In this document: positions 45,658-55,189 of the stretch, one piece after another
Layout of the letters: the number at the start of each line of letters is the position of its first letter
How positions within the stretch are numbered: position 1 is the first letter of the stretch
Source: Liquorilactobacillus mali KCTC 3596 = DSM 20444
GTDB taxonomy: Bacteria; Bacillota; Bacilli; Lactobacillales; Lactobacillaceae
Length of the DNA stretch: 64,000 bases
Direction of reading: 5' to 3'
NCBI RefSeq assembly: GCF_000260415.1
Contig: NZ_BACP01000026.1
Span: forward strand, 124,001 to 188,000
The notes under the pieces: generated by a model
What the model was told of the DNA's origin: nothing
Databases searched by the model: none
The model's input: only the letters and a program-made list of their open reading frames with translations
Translations under genes and position numbers: made by a program

Positions 45658-48075
45658 TTAAAAAGATGACGGTGTAATTTCACCCATTCCAATCATTGGA
45701 TCAATCTTTCCACTATTTATTAGGTCTGTTGTTAAAATAGTATCAGATTCATAAGTTCCCTTTTTTTCTGAAATATTATCTGCCTTTTCAACGTTGTCAG
45801 CCGGTGATGGATTAAAAACGGCCATTAGACGTTGAATCAGCGTCGTTTCCCGATTAACGGCAACCCGATTAACGCTGCTTATATAAGCAGAAGGTTCGCC
45901 TAATAAGATTAAAAAGTCTCTTGCCCGTGTAACTGCCGTATACAAAAGATTACGATTAAGCATTCTAGTATACTGCTGAACCATTGGTAGAATAACCATT
46001 TTAAACTCACTGCCCTGGGCTTTATGAATTGATATACAATATGCTAACCGAATTTTTATCCAATCTTTGCGCTTAAACTCAACTTCATTATCATCAAAAT
46101 CAATTATCAAGGACTCTTGATGATCCTTGCTTTCCTTACTAGTAACAATTCCTACAATTTCACCAAGATCGCCGTTAAAGATATTATTTTCAGGTGCATT
46201 TACAAGATGTAGAACCTTGTCGCCAATTCTGAAATATTGTTTATTAAACTCAACTTGTTTTTTCCCTGTAATATGTGGATTCAAAATTTCTTGCAGCATT
46301 TCATTTAATTTATCAATTCCAGCAGGCCCTCGATACATTGGCGCAAGCACTTGAAAGTCGCGTGTTTTAAAGCCTTTAGCCTTAGCCCTTTCGACAACTT
46401 GCCGAACAACATTTTCAATCTGATAAGAATTACATTCAATAAAAGAGCGATCTCTTTTACCTTCCTTTATGTCGGCAGGTAAAGTTCCATCCTTAATTGC
46501 ATGCGCTAAAGTAATAATTGAAGACTCATTTTCTTGCCGATAGATTGCCTTCAATTCAATCTTGGGTAAATCAGGACTTGCCAACAAATCTGCAAAAACT
46601 TGACCAGGCCCAACCGATGGCAGTTGATCTTTATCTCCGACAAGAATAACCTGCATATTCTTGGGTATAGCATCCATTAAAATATCAAATAAACCAGTAT
46701 CAACCATGGACATTTCATCAACAATCAACAGACTTCCCTCTAATTGATTATGTTCACTGTCATCTTCATCGCCACTACCTAGTCCCAACAATCGATGAAT
46801 CGTACTGGCAGGTAGACCAGTTGTCTCGTTCATTCTCTTAGATGCCCTGCCCGTTGGTGCAGCCAGTAAAATTGGAAATTGCTCATTTTTGTATTCATTA
46901 ATGTCTAGTGAAATATCCTTTAACGCGGCGTAAATTGCAACTATCCCGTTGATGATTGTTGTTTTTCCAGTACCTGGACCACCAGTCAGCAAGTAAACTT
47001 TAGATTGGAGTGCTTCTTTGATAGCTTCAATCTGATCAACTCCATACTTTATTCCAAGTTGTTCCTCAACTTTTGCTATTAAGTGTTTAAAATCATCATC
47101 AAAATTACTGCCAACATTAATTTTTGTTTCCTTAATCTCTTTAATTCGCTCGGCAATTCTCCATTCAGATTCATAGTATTTTCTTAAGTAAATTCTGTTT
47201 TCTTCCCCCACTACCACACCATCATTTGCCAATTCCAAAAGCTGATCTGCAAGTAGTTCTGGGGAAAGTTCAACTCTGCGACTATTGCTTAATAAAACCA
47301 TTGTTTGATTGAGTAACTGCTCGGCGTTTGTATATGTATTACCCTTTTCTTGGCAAATATCATATATTCCTTGAAGAAGCCCTGCCTTAATTCTCTGTGG
47401 CGTATCTGCTGCCAAGCCAATTTTTTCTGCAATTTGATCAGCACGTTTAAACCCAATTCCGGGAATTTCTCGTGCCAAACGATATGGATCCTCATGGATG
47501 ATTTCAACTGTTTTTTCACGATATCGGTTATAGATTGCCGCTGCCATTTGACTTCCAAAGCCAAAACCATTGAGTTCAACAATAATTTGCTGAGTTCCAT
47601 TATTAGCTCTTAAATTCTCAATTAAAGTTTCTTGCTGCTTTTTGCTGAGACCCAATTTCTTTACCTTTTTTTCATCAGCAATAATCTGTGCAATTGCATC
47701 CATCCCTAAGGTCTCAACAATCTTCGTAGCTGTTTTTTCGCCAATTCCAGTAAAAGTATCACTCGACAGATATGCAATTAAGCCCGACTTGCTAGAAGGC
47801 ATTTCATTTTGATAATTGAAAACTTGAAATTGCTGTCCATATCGCGGATGAGTTACTAATTTACCTACAAAATGATATTCGACTCCCTCATTAATATCGG
47901 CAAAACTACCTGTTGCGACAATCTCTTTTTCACTCCAGTTTAAATTAGTTTGCGCAATCTTAACTTGGATTACTTTGTAAAAAGTTTCTGGGCTCTCAAA
48001 AAAAATGGCATCCACACTGCCAATGATATACTTTTCAGTCTCATCACTCCTATCTAGTAAATCCAATTGACTCAC
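45658..48075 (-). CDS. recD2: RecD2-family ATP-dependent DNA helicase
   Basis: 5'-3' superfamily 1 helicase of 805 aa, of the RecD-like type that works without RecBC. An OB-like N-terminal domain is followed by helix-hairpin-helix repeats (FTGIGEKTATKIVE, IPGIGFKRADQIAEKIG). The motor has Walker A LTGGPGTGKTTII, Walker B LLIVDEMSMVD, VGDKDQLPSVGPG and C-terminal YCISIHKAQGSEF and YTAVTRAR. GTG start with GGAG ten bases upstream. Third in a run gpm-like, TPR, recD2. Likely role in DNA repair and replication-fork stability. Confidence 0.95.
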   Translation of the reverse strand: MSQLDLLDRSDETEKYIIGSVDAIFFESPETFYKVIQVKIAQTNLNWSEKEIVATGSFADINEGVEYHFVGKLVTHPRYGQQFQVFNYQNEMPSSKSGLIAYLSSDTFTGIGEKTATKIVETLGMDAIAQIIADEKKVKKLGLSKKQQETLIENLRANNGTQQIIVELNGFGFGSQMAAAIYNRYREKTVEIIHEDPYRLAREIPGIGFKRADQIAEKIGLAADTPQRIKAGLLQGIYDICQEKGNTYTNAEQLLNQTMVLLSNSRRVELSPELLADQLLELANDGVVVGEENRIYLRKYYESEWRIAERIKEIKETKINVGSNFDDDFKHLIAKVEEQLGIKYGVDQIEAIKEALQSKVYLLTGGPGTGKTTIINGIVAIYAALKDISLDINEYKNEQFPILLAAPTGRASKRMNETTGLPASTIHRLLGLGSGDEDDSEHNQLEGSLLIVDEMSMVDTGLFDILMDAIPKNMQVILVGDKDQLPSVGPGQVFADLLASPDLPKIELKAIYRQENESSIITLAHAIKDGTLPADIKEGKRDRSFIECNSYQIENVVRQVVERAKAKGFKTRDFQVLAPMYRGPAGIDKLNEMLQEILNPHITGKKQVEFNKQYFRIGDKVLHLVNAPENNIFNGDLGEIVGIVTSKESKDHQESLIIDFDDNEVEFKRKDWIKIRLAYCISIHKAQGSEFKMVILPMVQQYTRMLNRNLLYTAVTRARDFLILLGEPSAYISSVNRVAVNRETTLIQRLMAVFNPSPADNVEKADNISEKKGTYESDTILTTDLINSGKIDPMIGMGEITPSSF

Positions 48076-48093
48076 CTTACCGTTTCTCCTTTT

Positions 48094-48759
48094 CTATTTC
48101 TTTTGTTTTGCAATTATCGTTTTCTGAATATCTATTATCTGCTCTTTCATTTTGTCGAAAGCTTTATGGTCAAGTTTTTGTGCAACTTCAAAGTATCTAT
48201 CTGCTTCCTTTTTTCCTTCAAGAACAAGTGTAATTATTCCTCTTTGAAAATTCACCTCAAAATTATGTGGCTCCTTTGCTAAAATCAAGTCAAAATATTT
48301 CTTTGCATTTTGAAAATCACCTAATGAAAAAAAATCATCAGCAATTAGTTTTTTGGCACCAATATCCTTGATCTTACCATCTTCATTTACCGTAAGAGCA
48401 TACGCTAGCGATTTTTTATAACTACCCAAAGCATATTCACATTGTGCAATCATCAGGATTGCTTCATCCTTAAGTTCCTGTCCATTGACCTCATTAAAAT
48501 AATTAATTGCTTTCTGGAAATAGTTTGTACTATATAGAACATTCCCCAAACCATAATTCAACAAGTCTAGGTCACCTTTATCCTTAAATAGACCTAGCGC
48601 CCTTGATAATAATTGTTCTGCTTGTTCATAATCCTTAAACTCTGTTAGTAATACGCCTAACTCATAATAAGCTCTAGCATCATTCGGATGCTCGTCAATT
48701 TTCTGAATTGCCTTTTGAACTAATTTTTCTGCCCTAGCATTCATCTGCTCTCTATTCAT
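48094..48759 (-). CDS. tetratricopeptide repeat protein
   Basis: 221 aa, cytoplasmic, almost wholly TPR helices. Repeats include ARAYYELGVLLTEFKDYEQA, LNYGLGNVLYSTNYFQKAI, KKLIADDFFSLGDFQNAKKY and NFEVNFQRGIITLVLEGKKEA. The protein presumably acts as a binding scaffold. This TPR gene commonly precedes recD2 in Bacilli (YrrB position). GGGAGTG precedes the ATG. Confidence 0.88.
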   Translation of the reverse strand: MNREQMNARAEKLVQKAIQKIDEHPNDARAYYELGVLLTEFKDYEQAEQLLSRALGLFKDKGDLDLLNYGLGNVLYSTNYFQKAINYFNEVNGQELKDEAILMIAQCEYALGSYKKSLAYALTVNEDGKIKDIGAKKLIADDFFSLGDFQNAKKYFDLILAKEPHNFEVNFQRGIITLVLEGKKEADRYFEVAQKLDHKAFDKMKEQIIDIQKTIIAKQKK

Positions 48760-48776
48760 AAATTCACTCCCTTAGA

Positions 48777-49430
48777 CTACACTGTATCACTTTGATCAAG
48801 CTTTTTATTCAAATAATCTGTTCTATTCCACTCTATACAGCTAAAATTCATCGCATCGCTTGTTTCCAGTACTGTTGTACTTGTATTGGATAAACCTCCT
48901 GCTTTTCGCAGATCTTTAAGAGAATAACCTAACAAATGCCTTATCTCTGCACACAACGCCGCACCATGACTAACAACAATTACATTGCCATTTGGATATT
49001 TTTTGCAGATTTTCTTGATAATTGGCGTCATTCTTGCAAATAATTCTGGAAAACTTTCACCTGCGACATTTTTGGCGTTGTACAAATCTGGATGATTTCG
49101 AAAAGCATCTAATTCCTTAGGAAACTTTTTGGCAACATCTGTGAACAACATTCCTTCCATTTCGCCAAGATTAAATTCACTTAACGCAGCATCCTTTTGC
49201 ACCATTAATTTTTGTGGTAAAGCTGCTGCCAATTCGGAGGCTGTTACAAACGCTCGTTTGATCGGACTACAATATATTTTTTCAAATTGCTCATTTTTGA
49301 GGTACTCTGCCAACATCTTTATTTCTGTATAACTTTCTGGTAATAGCTCCGAGTCACCTTTTGCACCCTGATATCTACCTTCTAGATTCCAAATAGTTTT
49401 CCCATGCCTAATAAAAAATAATTTGGTCAT
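48777..49430 (-). CDS. histidine phosphatase family protein
   Basis: Phosphoglycerate-mutase-like phosphatase of 217 aa. LFFIRHGKTIWNLEGRYQG carries the phospho-accepting His and Arg, the region around SEFNLGEMEGML the acid Glu, and VIVVSHGAALCAEIR the second His. Sequence suits cofactor-independent phosphatases rather than glycolytic mutase. ATG 49430 is six bases after AGGAGG. Substrate unknown. First gene of the run leading to recD2. Confidence 0.92.
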   Translation of the reverse strand: MTKLFFIRHGKTIWNLEGRYQGAKGDSELLPESYTEIKMLAEYLKNEQFEKIYCSPIKRAFVTASELAAALPQKLMVQKDAALSEFNLGEMEGMLFTDVAKKFPKELDAFRNHPDLYNAKNVAGESFPELFARMTPIIKKICKKYPNGNVIVVSHGAALCAEIRHLLGYSLKDLRKAGGLSNTSTTVLETSDAMNFSCIEWNRTDYLNKKLDQSDTV

Positions 49431-49519
49431 GTTCAACCTCCTTTTGTGTCACATTTAATTATGCCATTCTTTTGCATTATTATCATTATTTTTTCAATAC
49501 TTTGTTTCAATTAACTACG

Positions 49520-49565
49520 AAAAAAAAGACTAATGCAAAATAGCTACTTCACATTAGTCTTTACA
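49520..49565 (-). terminator. terminator of the dapF-mnmA operon
   Basis: Minus strand AAAGACTAATG and CATTAGTCTTT with a ~16-base loop, followed by a T run. It lies ~90 bases after the mnmA stop. Confidence 0.8.
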
Positions 49566-49653
49566 AATGGAATTTAAAAGTCATTACCCTCATCTAACAC
49601 AGGTTTCTTAACTCTTATCACATTCAAAACTCATCATGTTTCCATACTCAAAT

Positions 49654-50799
<1,146 letters not shown>

Positions 50800-50885
50800 T
50801 CAATATAGATTCTGAATCTCTACGAGTTGAAGGTCGTATTATTTCAGTAAATCTCATTATATCTAGTTCACTAACCTTTGACAAG

Positions 50886-51236
50886 TCAATCTAATTTTTT
50901 TTCGATTAATATATCTCGTTCTTTTAGGTTGTCAATTATAAAGTTTAGTTGTTCTACATGCTTTTCAACATCTGATCCTTTAAAAATATTAATTTCTTTC
51001 AGACCATTTGCACTAGTTACACCTATTTTGAATGTTTTTAAATCACTACTAATTGTGACCTTTAACTTTATACTTGCGTTATATGGTGATGTTGGATCCA
51101 ATGGCCTCTCAAGTACAAATTTACCACCTTTACTCTCTGTAAAACCCACATCACGCAATGTATACTTCTTGATCTCTGTACTTAGCGCAAATATTCGATT
51201 ATCACCTAAAATTTTAGCTTCCTTAGTATATGCCAT
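50886..51236 (-). CDS. DUF1831 family protein, cysteine-desulfurase associated
   Basis: 116 aa, no membrane segment; TBP-like alternating strands and helices (LRDVGFTESKGGKFVLERPLD, NASIKLKVTISSDLKTFKI). The family occurs almost only in lactobacilli and relatives, next to a NifS-like desulfurase and mnmA, as here. ATG overlaps the desulfurase stop (TAATG). A helper role in sulfur transfer is inferred from context. Confidence 0.85.
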   Translation of the reverse strand: MAYTKEAKILGDNRIFALSTEIKKYTLRDVGFTESKGGKFVLERPLDPTSPYNASIKLKVTISSDLKTFKIGVTSANGLKEINIFKGSDVEKHVEQLNFIIDNLKERDILIEKKLD

Positions 51237-52393
51237 TAATTCTTCCTCCTACCCTTTTTAATAATTTTGGTTAATTGTGTAATCAAATAATCGATATCCT
51301 CAGATGTATTTTCAACCCCAAAACTAAATCTCAAGGATTCTTCGATTCGTGGACTATCTGCACCATACATCGCGGTTAAGACATGTGATGGTTCGACACT
51401 ACCTGCAGTACAAGCTGATCCAGCAGAAGCCGATATGCCATTTAAATCTAAATTGGTTAATAGTGCATCCCTTTTGCATCCTTTGAACCATATATTGATT
51501 ACATGCTGCAAATTATCTTCTGTAATCTCGCCATTTACCTCAAATTCAATTCCTGCTGCCTGTAATCCCTTGACTATTTGCAACTTAAATTCATGATATT
51601 TCTTTTGTCGTAATTTTTTTTCGTCCGAGTCGGCCAGTTCAACTGCTTTGGCAAAACCTGCAATTGCAGGAATATTTTCAGTCCCTGCACGCCTTTTTAA
51701 TTCTTGATCGCCACCCTTCAACAACGAAGGAATTTTGACTTTTTCGGAACGATAGAGAAAGCCTAAGAACTTTGGCCCATTAAGCTTGTGTGCCGAAGTT
51801 GACAGCAAATCGATCTTATCAGCTTGAACATCGATGTCTATTAGCCCATACGCTTGAACTGCATCCGTATGAAACCATGCATTTGTCTGTTCTACTACTT
51901 CTCCAATTTCATGAATTGGCATACGACTACCAACTTCATTATTCCCAGTCATAATGGATACTAAAATCGTGTCAGGTCTGATTGCGTCCTTTAAATCAGC
52001 CATACTTATCAGTCCTTGTTGGTCAACTGGTAAATATGAAACTTCGAACCCAATTGATTCAAGATACGCCATTGATTTTAAAACAGCTTCATGTTCGATC
52101 GCAGTCGTAACCAGATGTTTACCTTCAGATTGCCTAGCCAGAGCCGTCTCAATAATCGCAGTATTATCGCTTTCAGTACCACCACTTGTAAAAACAATCT
52201 CATCATCTTTTTTTGCGTTGATCGACTGAGCAATCAGGTGCCTGCTATCATCTAAAATGGCTCTTGCTTGTCTTCCATAAAAATGCGTACTTGAAGCATT
52301 TCCAAAGACATTAGTCATGGTCTCAGTCATTGTCTTGATAACCGGTGCAGCCATCGGTGTCGTAGCCGCGTTATCCAAATAAATATGTTTCAC
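51236..52393 (-). CDS. cysteine desulfurase (NifS/IscS-like)
   Basis: PLP enzyme taking sulfur from cysteine. 385 aa. LDNAATTPM start, VFTSGGTESDN, FHTDAVQAYG (Asp-x-x-Gln), STSAHKLNGPKF with the PLP Lys, and GSACTAGSVEPSHVL with the catalytic Cys in its loop. No IscU/SufU scaffold is adjacent, so the likely acceptor is MnmA. The operon continues from mtnN 12 bases upstream. Confidence 0.95.
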   Translation of the reverse strand: MKHIYLDNAATTPMAAPVIKTMTETMTNVFGNASSTHFYGRQARAILDDSRHLIAQSINAKKDDEIVFTSGGTESDNTAIIETALARQSEGKHLVTTAIEHEAVLKSMAYLESIGFEVSYLPVDQQGLISMADLKDAIRPDTILVSIMTGNNEVGSRMPIHEIGEVVEQTNAWFHTDAVQAYGLIDIDVQADKIDLLSTSAHKLNGPKFLGFLYRSEKVKIPSLLKGGDQELKRRAGTENIPAIAGFAKAVELADSDEKKLRQKKYHEFKLQIVKGLQAAGIEFEVNGEITEDNLQHVINIWFKGCKRDALLTNLDLNGISASAGSACTAGSVEPSHVLTAMYGADSPRIEESLRFSFGVENTSEDIDYLITQLTKIIKKGRRKN

Positions 52394-52404
52394 TTTTATC
52401 GCTC

Positions 52405-53091
52405 CTATTTTGCTAAAACATTAAGAATCATTTGTGCAGACTTCTTACCAGCCTCGATAATAAATTCGTCAAATGAAATTCCTGCTTCTTCATCACCCGT
52501 ATCTGACATTGCACGAACAATTGCGAAAGGCACTTTAAACTGATAAGCTGCTTGTGCAATTGCCGCACCTTCCATTTCGCAGCATAAAACATCAGGATAA
52601 ATGTCTTTGATTGCCTTTATTTTATCAGAAGAAGCAACAAATTGATCTCCTGTTACAATCAGTCCGGTTTCAACATGCTGTTGATTTTGTTCAGCTGCTT
52701 TTTTCAACACTTCAATAAGCTGTGAGTCAGCTGCAAATTTCTGTGGTTGCTGCGGCAATTGGCCTGGTAAATAACCAAATGCGGTAGCATCAACATCATG
52801 ATATGCAGCGGCTGTAGACAAAACAACGTCACCAACATGTAACCCCTGCCCGATTCCACCTGCCGAACCTGAATTTATAACAGCCTCTACTTCAAATTGT
52901 GCAATCAACAAACCCGTTGTCATTCCAGCTTGAACCTTACCAATTCCGGACTGAACAAGTACAACTTCACTATCATTAATTTTTCCTTCAAAAAAAGTAA
53001 TTCCAGCTATATCAGTTTGTTTTGCTTCTTTTAGTTCTGCTTTCAGTGCTTTTATTTCCTCATCCATTGCACATATAATTCCGTATTTCAT
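52405..53091 (-). CDS. mtnN: 5'-methylthioadenosine/S-adenosylhomocysteine nucleosidase
   Basis: Hydrolyses MTA and SAH, clearing methylation by-products and giving S-ribosylhomocysteine for AI-2 synthesis. 228 aa: GIICAMDEEI start, NSGSAGGIGQGLHVGDVV, CEMEGAAIAQ with the substrate Glu, and RAMSDTGDEEA with the catalytic Asp. In an operon between the small membrane protein and the desulfurase. Confidence 0.96.
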   Translation of the reverse strand: MKYGIICAMDEEIKALKAELKEAKQTDIAGITFFEGKINDSEVVLVQSGIGKVQAGMTTGLLIAQFEVEAVINSGSAGGIGQGLHVGDVVLSTAAAYHDVDATAFGYLPGQLPQQPQKFAADSQLIEVLKKAAEQNQQHVETGLIVTGDQFVASSDKIKAIKDIYPDVLCCEMEGAAIAQAAYQFKVPFAIVRAMSDTGDEEAGISFDEFIIEAGKKSAQMILNVLAK

Positions 53092-53113
53092 CTTAAGTTA
53101 CCATTCCTCTTAT

Positions 53114-53383
53114 CTAAAAGTTTACAAACACCATAAAACAATACACACAAATAATTGCCACAACTAATCCCGCAATTATCCAGTTTAATCTTCTAGTTAA
53201 TTTTCTTTTTTTCTCCTCAGCAACTTCATTTTTCATATTTTGCCTTTGCTGAGCACGACTTGGAATTTCTTCTTGTGTTTCTTCGTCATTTTGAAAAACT
53301 CTCTTCTCACTTGCTGTTTCTTGTACATCAGGATGTTGTGAATGACGTCCAACTTTACCGAAAATTTTATCTTTTAATCCCAA
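53114..53383 (-). CDS. small tail-anchored membrane protein of unknown function
   Basis: 89 aa: a charged, Gln/Glu-rich cytoplasmic part (1-66) that looks disordered or coiled, a Lys/Arg cluster KKRKLTRR, then one C-terminal membrane helix (~68-87). TTG start with AAGGAG inside the end of nudF. Conserved position in lactobacilli between nudF and mtnN, but no function known to me. Confidence 0.75.
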   Translation of the reverse strand: MGLKDKIFGKVGRHSQHPDVQETASEKRVFQNDEETQEEIPSRAQQRQNMKNEVAEEKKRKLTRRLNWIIAGLVVAIICVYCFMVFVNF

Positions 53384-53384
53384 A

Positions 53385-53936
53385 TTAACTTCTCCTTAAT
53401 TCAAGCAGCTCCCATTTCCAGACAGCCATAATTGTTTTGCTATCACAGATTAGTCCAGACTTAATCTTCTCTTTTGCTTCTTCAAGTGTCAATTCTACAG
53501 TATTTAGAAATTCATCTGCATCTTGCGGTAACTCTTCAGAAACTGGTTGCAAATTATGAGCAAAATACATCAGCATTCTTTCATCTGCAAAACCTGGTGA
53601 TGTATAGAAATCCGCAATCAATTCCAAACTTTCAGGGTGCAGTCTAACCTCTTCATTGAGTTCCCGAATAGCGGTTCTTTTAGGATCTGTTTCATTTACT
53701 TCAATTTTACCTGCAGGAATCTCCAAAGTAACACGCTGCATCGGTTCACGCCACTGCTTAACAAATATCATCTTATTTTCTGCTGTTACACAAATAATAG
53801 CAACAGCCCCATGATGACGTACAATTTCTCTTTTAGCCTTTTCACCATTTGGTAGCTTAACCTGTTCTTCTTCGACCCTAATGATTTTACCTCGGTACAC
53901 CTCTTTGGAACTAATTACTTCTTCTTCGTATTTCAT
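53385..53936 (-). CDS. nudF: NUDIX hydrolase, ADP-ribose pyrophosphatase type
   Basis: 183 aa, NudF/YqkG-like: KREIVRHHGAVAII strand and IPAGKIEVNETDPKRTAIRE carrying most of the Nudix box, then LNEEV. Compared with the standard G-x5-E-x7-R-E-x-x-E-E-x-G box there is one extra residue before R-E, and EEVR lacks the final Gly. The YTSPGFADERMLMYFA tail is typical of ADP-ribose hydrolases. Sits 1 base from both neighbours in the dapF operon, with its ribosome site in the end of dapF. Confidence 0.9.
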   Translation of the reverse strand: MKYEEEVISSKEVYRGKIIRVEEEQVKLPNGEKAKREIVRHHGAVAIICVTAENKMIFVKQWREPMQRVTLEIPAGKIEVNETDPKRTAIRELNEEVRLHPESLELIADFYTSPGFADERMLMYFAHNLQPVSEELPQDADEFLNTVELTLEEAKEKIKSGLICDSKTIMAVWKWELLELRRS

Positions 53937-53937
53937 A

Positions 53938-54915
53938 TTATAAGCTCCCTACAAAATTCTCATATGCAGCTTGTTCAGTTGTAGCAACCCACTTAGCATC
54001 CGTAAAATCACCTATTAATGCCCGTTCTTGTGATAATTCAACCTTTGCAACAAATGTTGCATTGCCAATTAGGGACATCCAGTATGACCCATCTTCTCTT
54101 TGATGAACCTTTGTATTGACCATTCCTCCCGGATTGCGCACCGTTATTAAATCTTCTAAATCTGTGTGTGATGCATAAAGCAACGAATATATCAATGAAG
54201 AAGCCGACATTGCAGTTCCACAAGCATTTGTGAAGCCGACACCTCTTTCAAAAGTTCTAACAAAAATATTGTTATCTGCAAGGATTTCAACAAAACTGAC
54301 ATTAACACCGTCAGGAAAAATTGGATTCTTACCATTATTCAAATAAGTTGCAATTCTCCCTAATTCAGGTCCCATTAATTCGTCATGATTGACAAAAGTG
54401 ATCAGATGAGGATTAGGCACTGCTACAGCCGAGAATTTCAAAGTTTTAGACAGTTCTGGCACTACCTCATTAAATAACTTTTCTTTACCGCCAATATGCA
54501 TTTTCAAATCACTGGCAGCAAAACTGACTGGTGATATTTCTGCATCAAATGCTGTAACTTTTGGAGCAAAGTCTTTTGCTTTTTTTACTTCAAGATCTGC
54601 GTACATTGTCTCAATCTTAAAATCCGTCAAATTATTTTGTTCACTTAAATACCTTGCAACTGTACGAATACCATTACCACACATACTTGCCTCACTACCA
54701 TCAGCATTAATAACTCTCATCTTACCAACCACAGAATCATCATGCCCGCTCGTGACGTAAAGTATTCCATCAGAACCACCGTGTAACCCAGTCTTGCGAT
54801 CACATACGCGTCTAGCCAATTCCTTGAGCTCTTCTTCAGATAAATTCTTATCTACCTGTTTTTCATCTAAAATAAAAAAATCATTTCCCGAACCGTGAAC
54901 TTTAATCATCTTCAT
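53938..54915 (-). CDS. dapF: diaminopimelate epimerase
   Basis: Converts LL- to meso-diaminopimelate for lysine and wall cross-links. 325 aa, the longer form typical of lactobacilli. HGSGNDFFI start, NADGSEASMCGNGIR with the first catalytic Cys and TNACGTAMSASS with the second. TAGGAGG precedes the ATG; TGC-TATGAT upstream is a possible extended -10. First gene of dapF-nudF-small protein-mtnN-desulfurase-DUF1831-mnmA. Confidence 0.96.
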   Translation of the reverse strand: MKMIKVHGSGNDFFILDEKQVDKNLSEEELKELARRVCDRKTGLHGGSDGILYVTSGHDDSVVGKMRVINADGSEASMCGNGIRTVARYLSEQNNLTDFKIETMYADLEVKKAKDFAPKVTAFDAEISPVSFAASDLKMHIGGKEKLFNEVVPELSKTLKFSAVAVPNPHLITFVNHDELMGPELGRIATYLNNGKNPIFPDGVNVSFVEILADNNIFVRTFERGVGFTNACGTAMSASSLIYSLLYASHTDLEDLITVRNPGGMVNTKVHQREDGSYWMSLIGNATFVAKVELSQERALIGDFTDAKWVATTEQAAYENFVGSL

Positions 54916-55049
54916 CAGAATGACCTCCTACTGGTTTAACAATATCTTACAACTATCATAGCAGAATTTATTCAATTTAGTCTTCTATCCTGCAATTATT
55001 CAAACTTTATTTATTTTTTATAACTCACTCTTTTACGATTAAGCTGTAC

Positions 55050-55185
55050 CTAAAAAAACTGAGTCAAAAATTTTAATTTTGCCCCAGTTTCTTTCATCAA
55101 TTATTATAACTCGTTTCATAAGTCAAGATTTTACCGACTTAATATTAATAACTTCTCACATAGTTCCGCATAGTAACGATAAAAC
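55050..55185 (-). repeat. intergenic element ending in a palindrome (copy D)
   Basis: Starts right after the ileS stop. Minus strand AAGTCGGTAAAATCTTGA and TTATGAAACGAG precede a hairpin (AAACTGGGGCAAAA/TTTTTGACTCAGTTT, 55056-55090) with a T run that should terminate ileS. The most divergent of copies A-D. Confidence 0.55.
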
Positions 55186-55189
55186 TACT

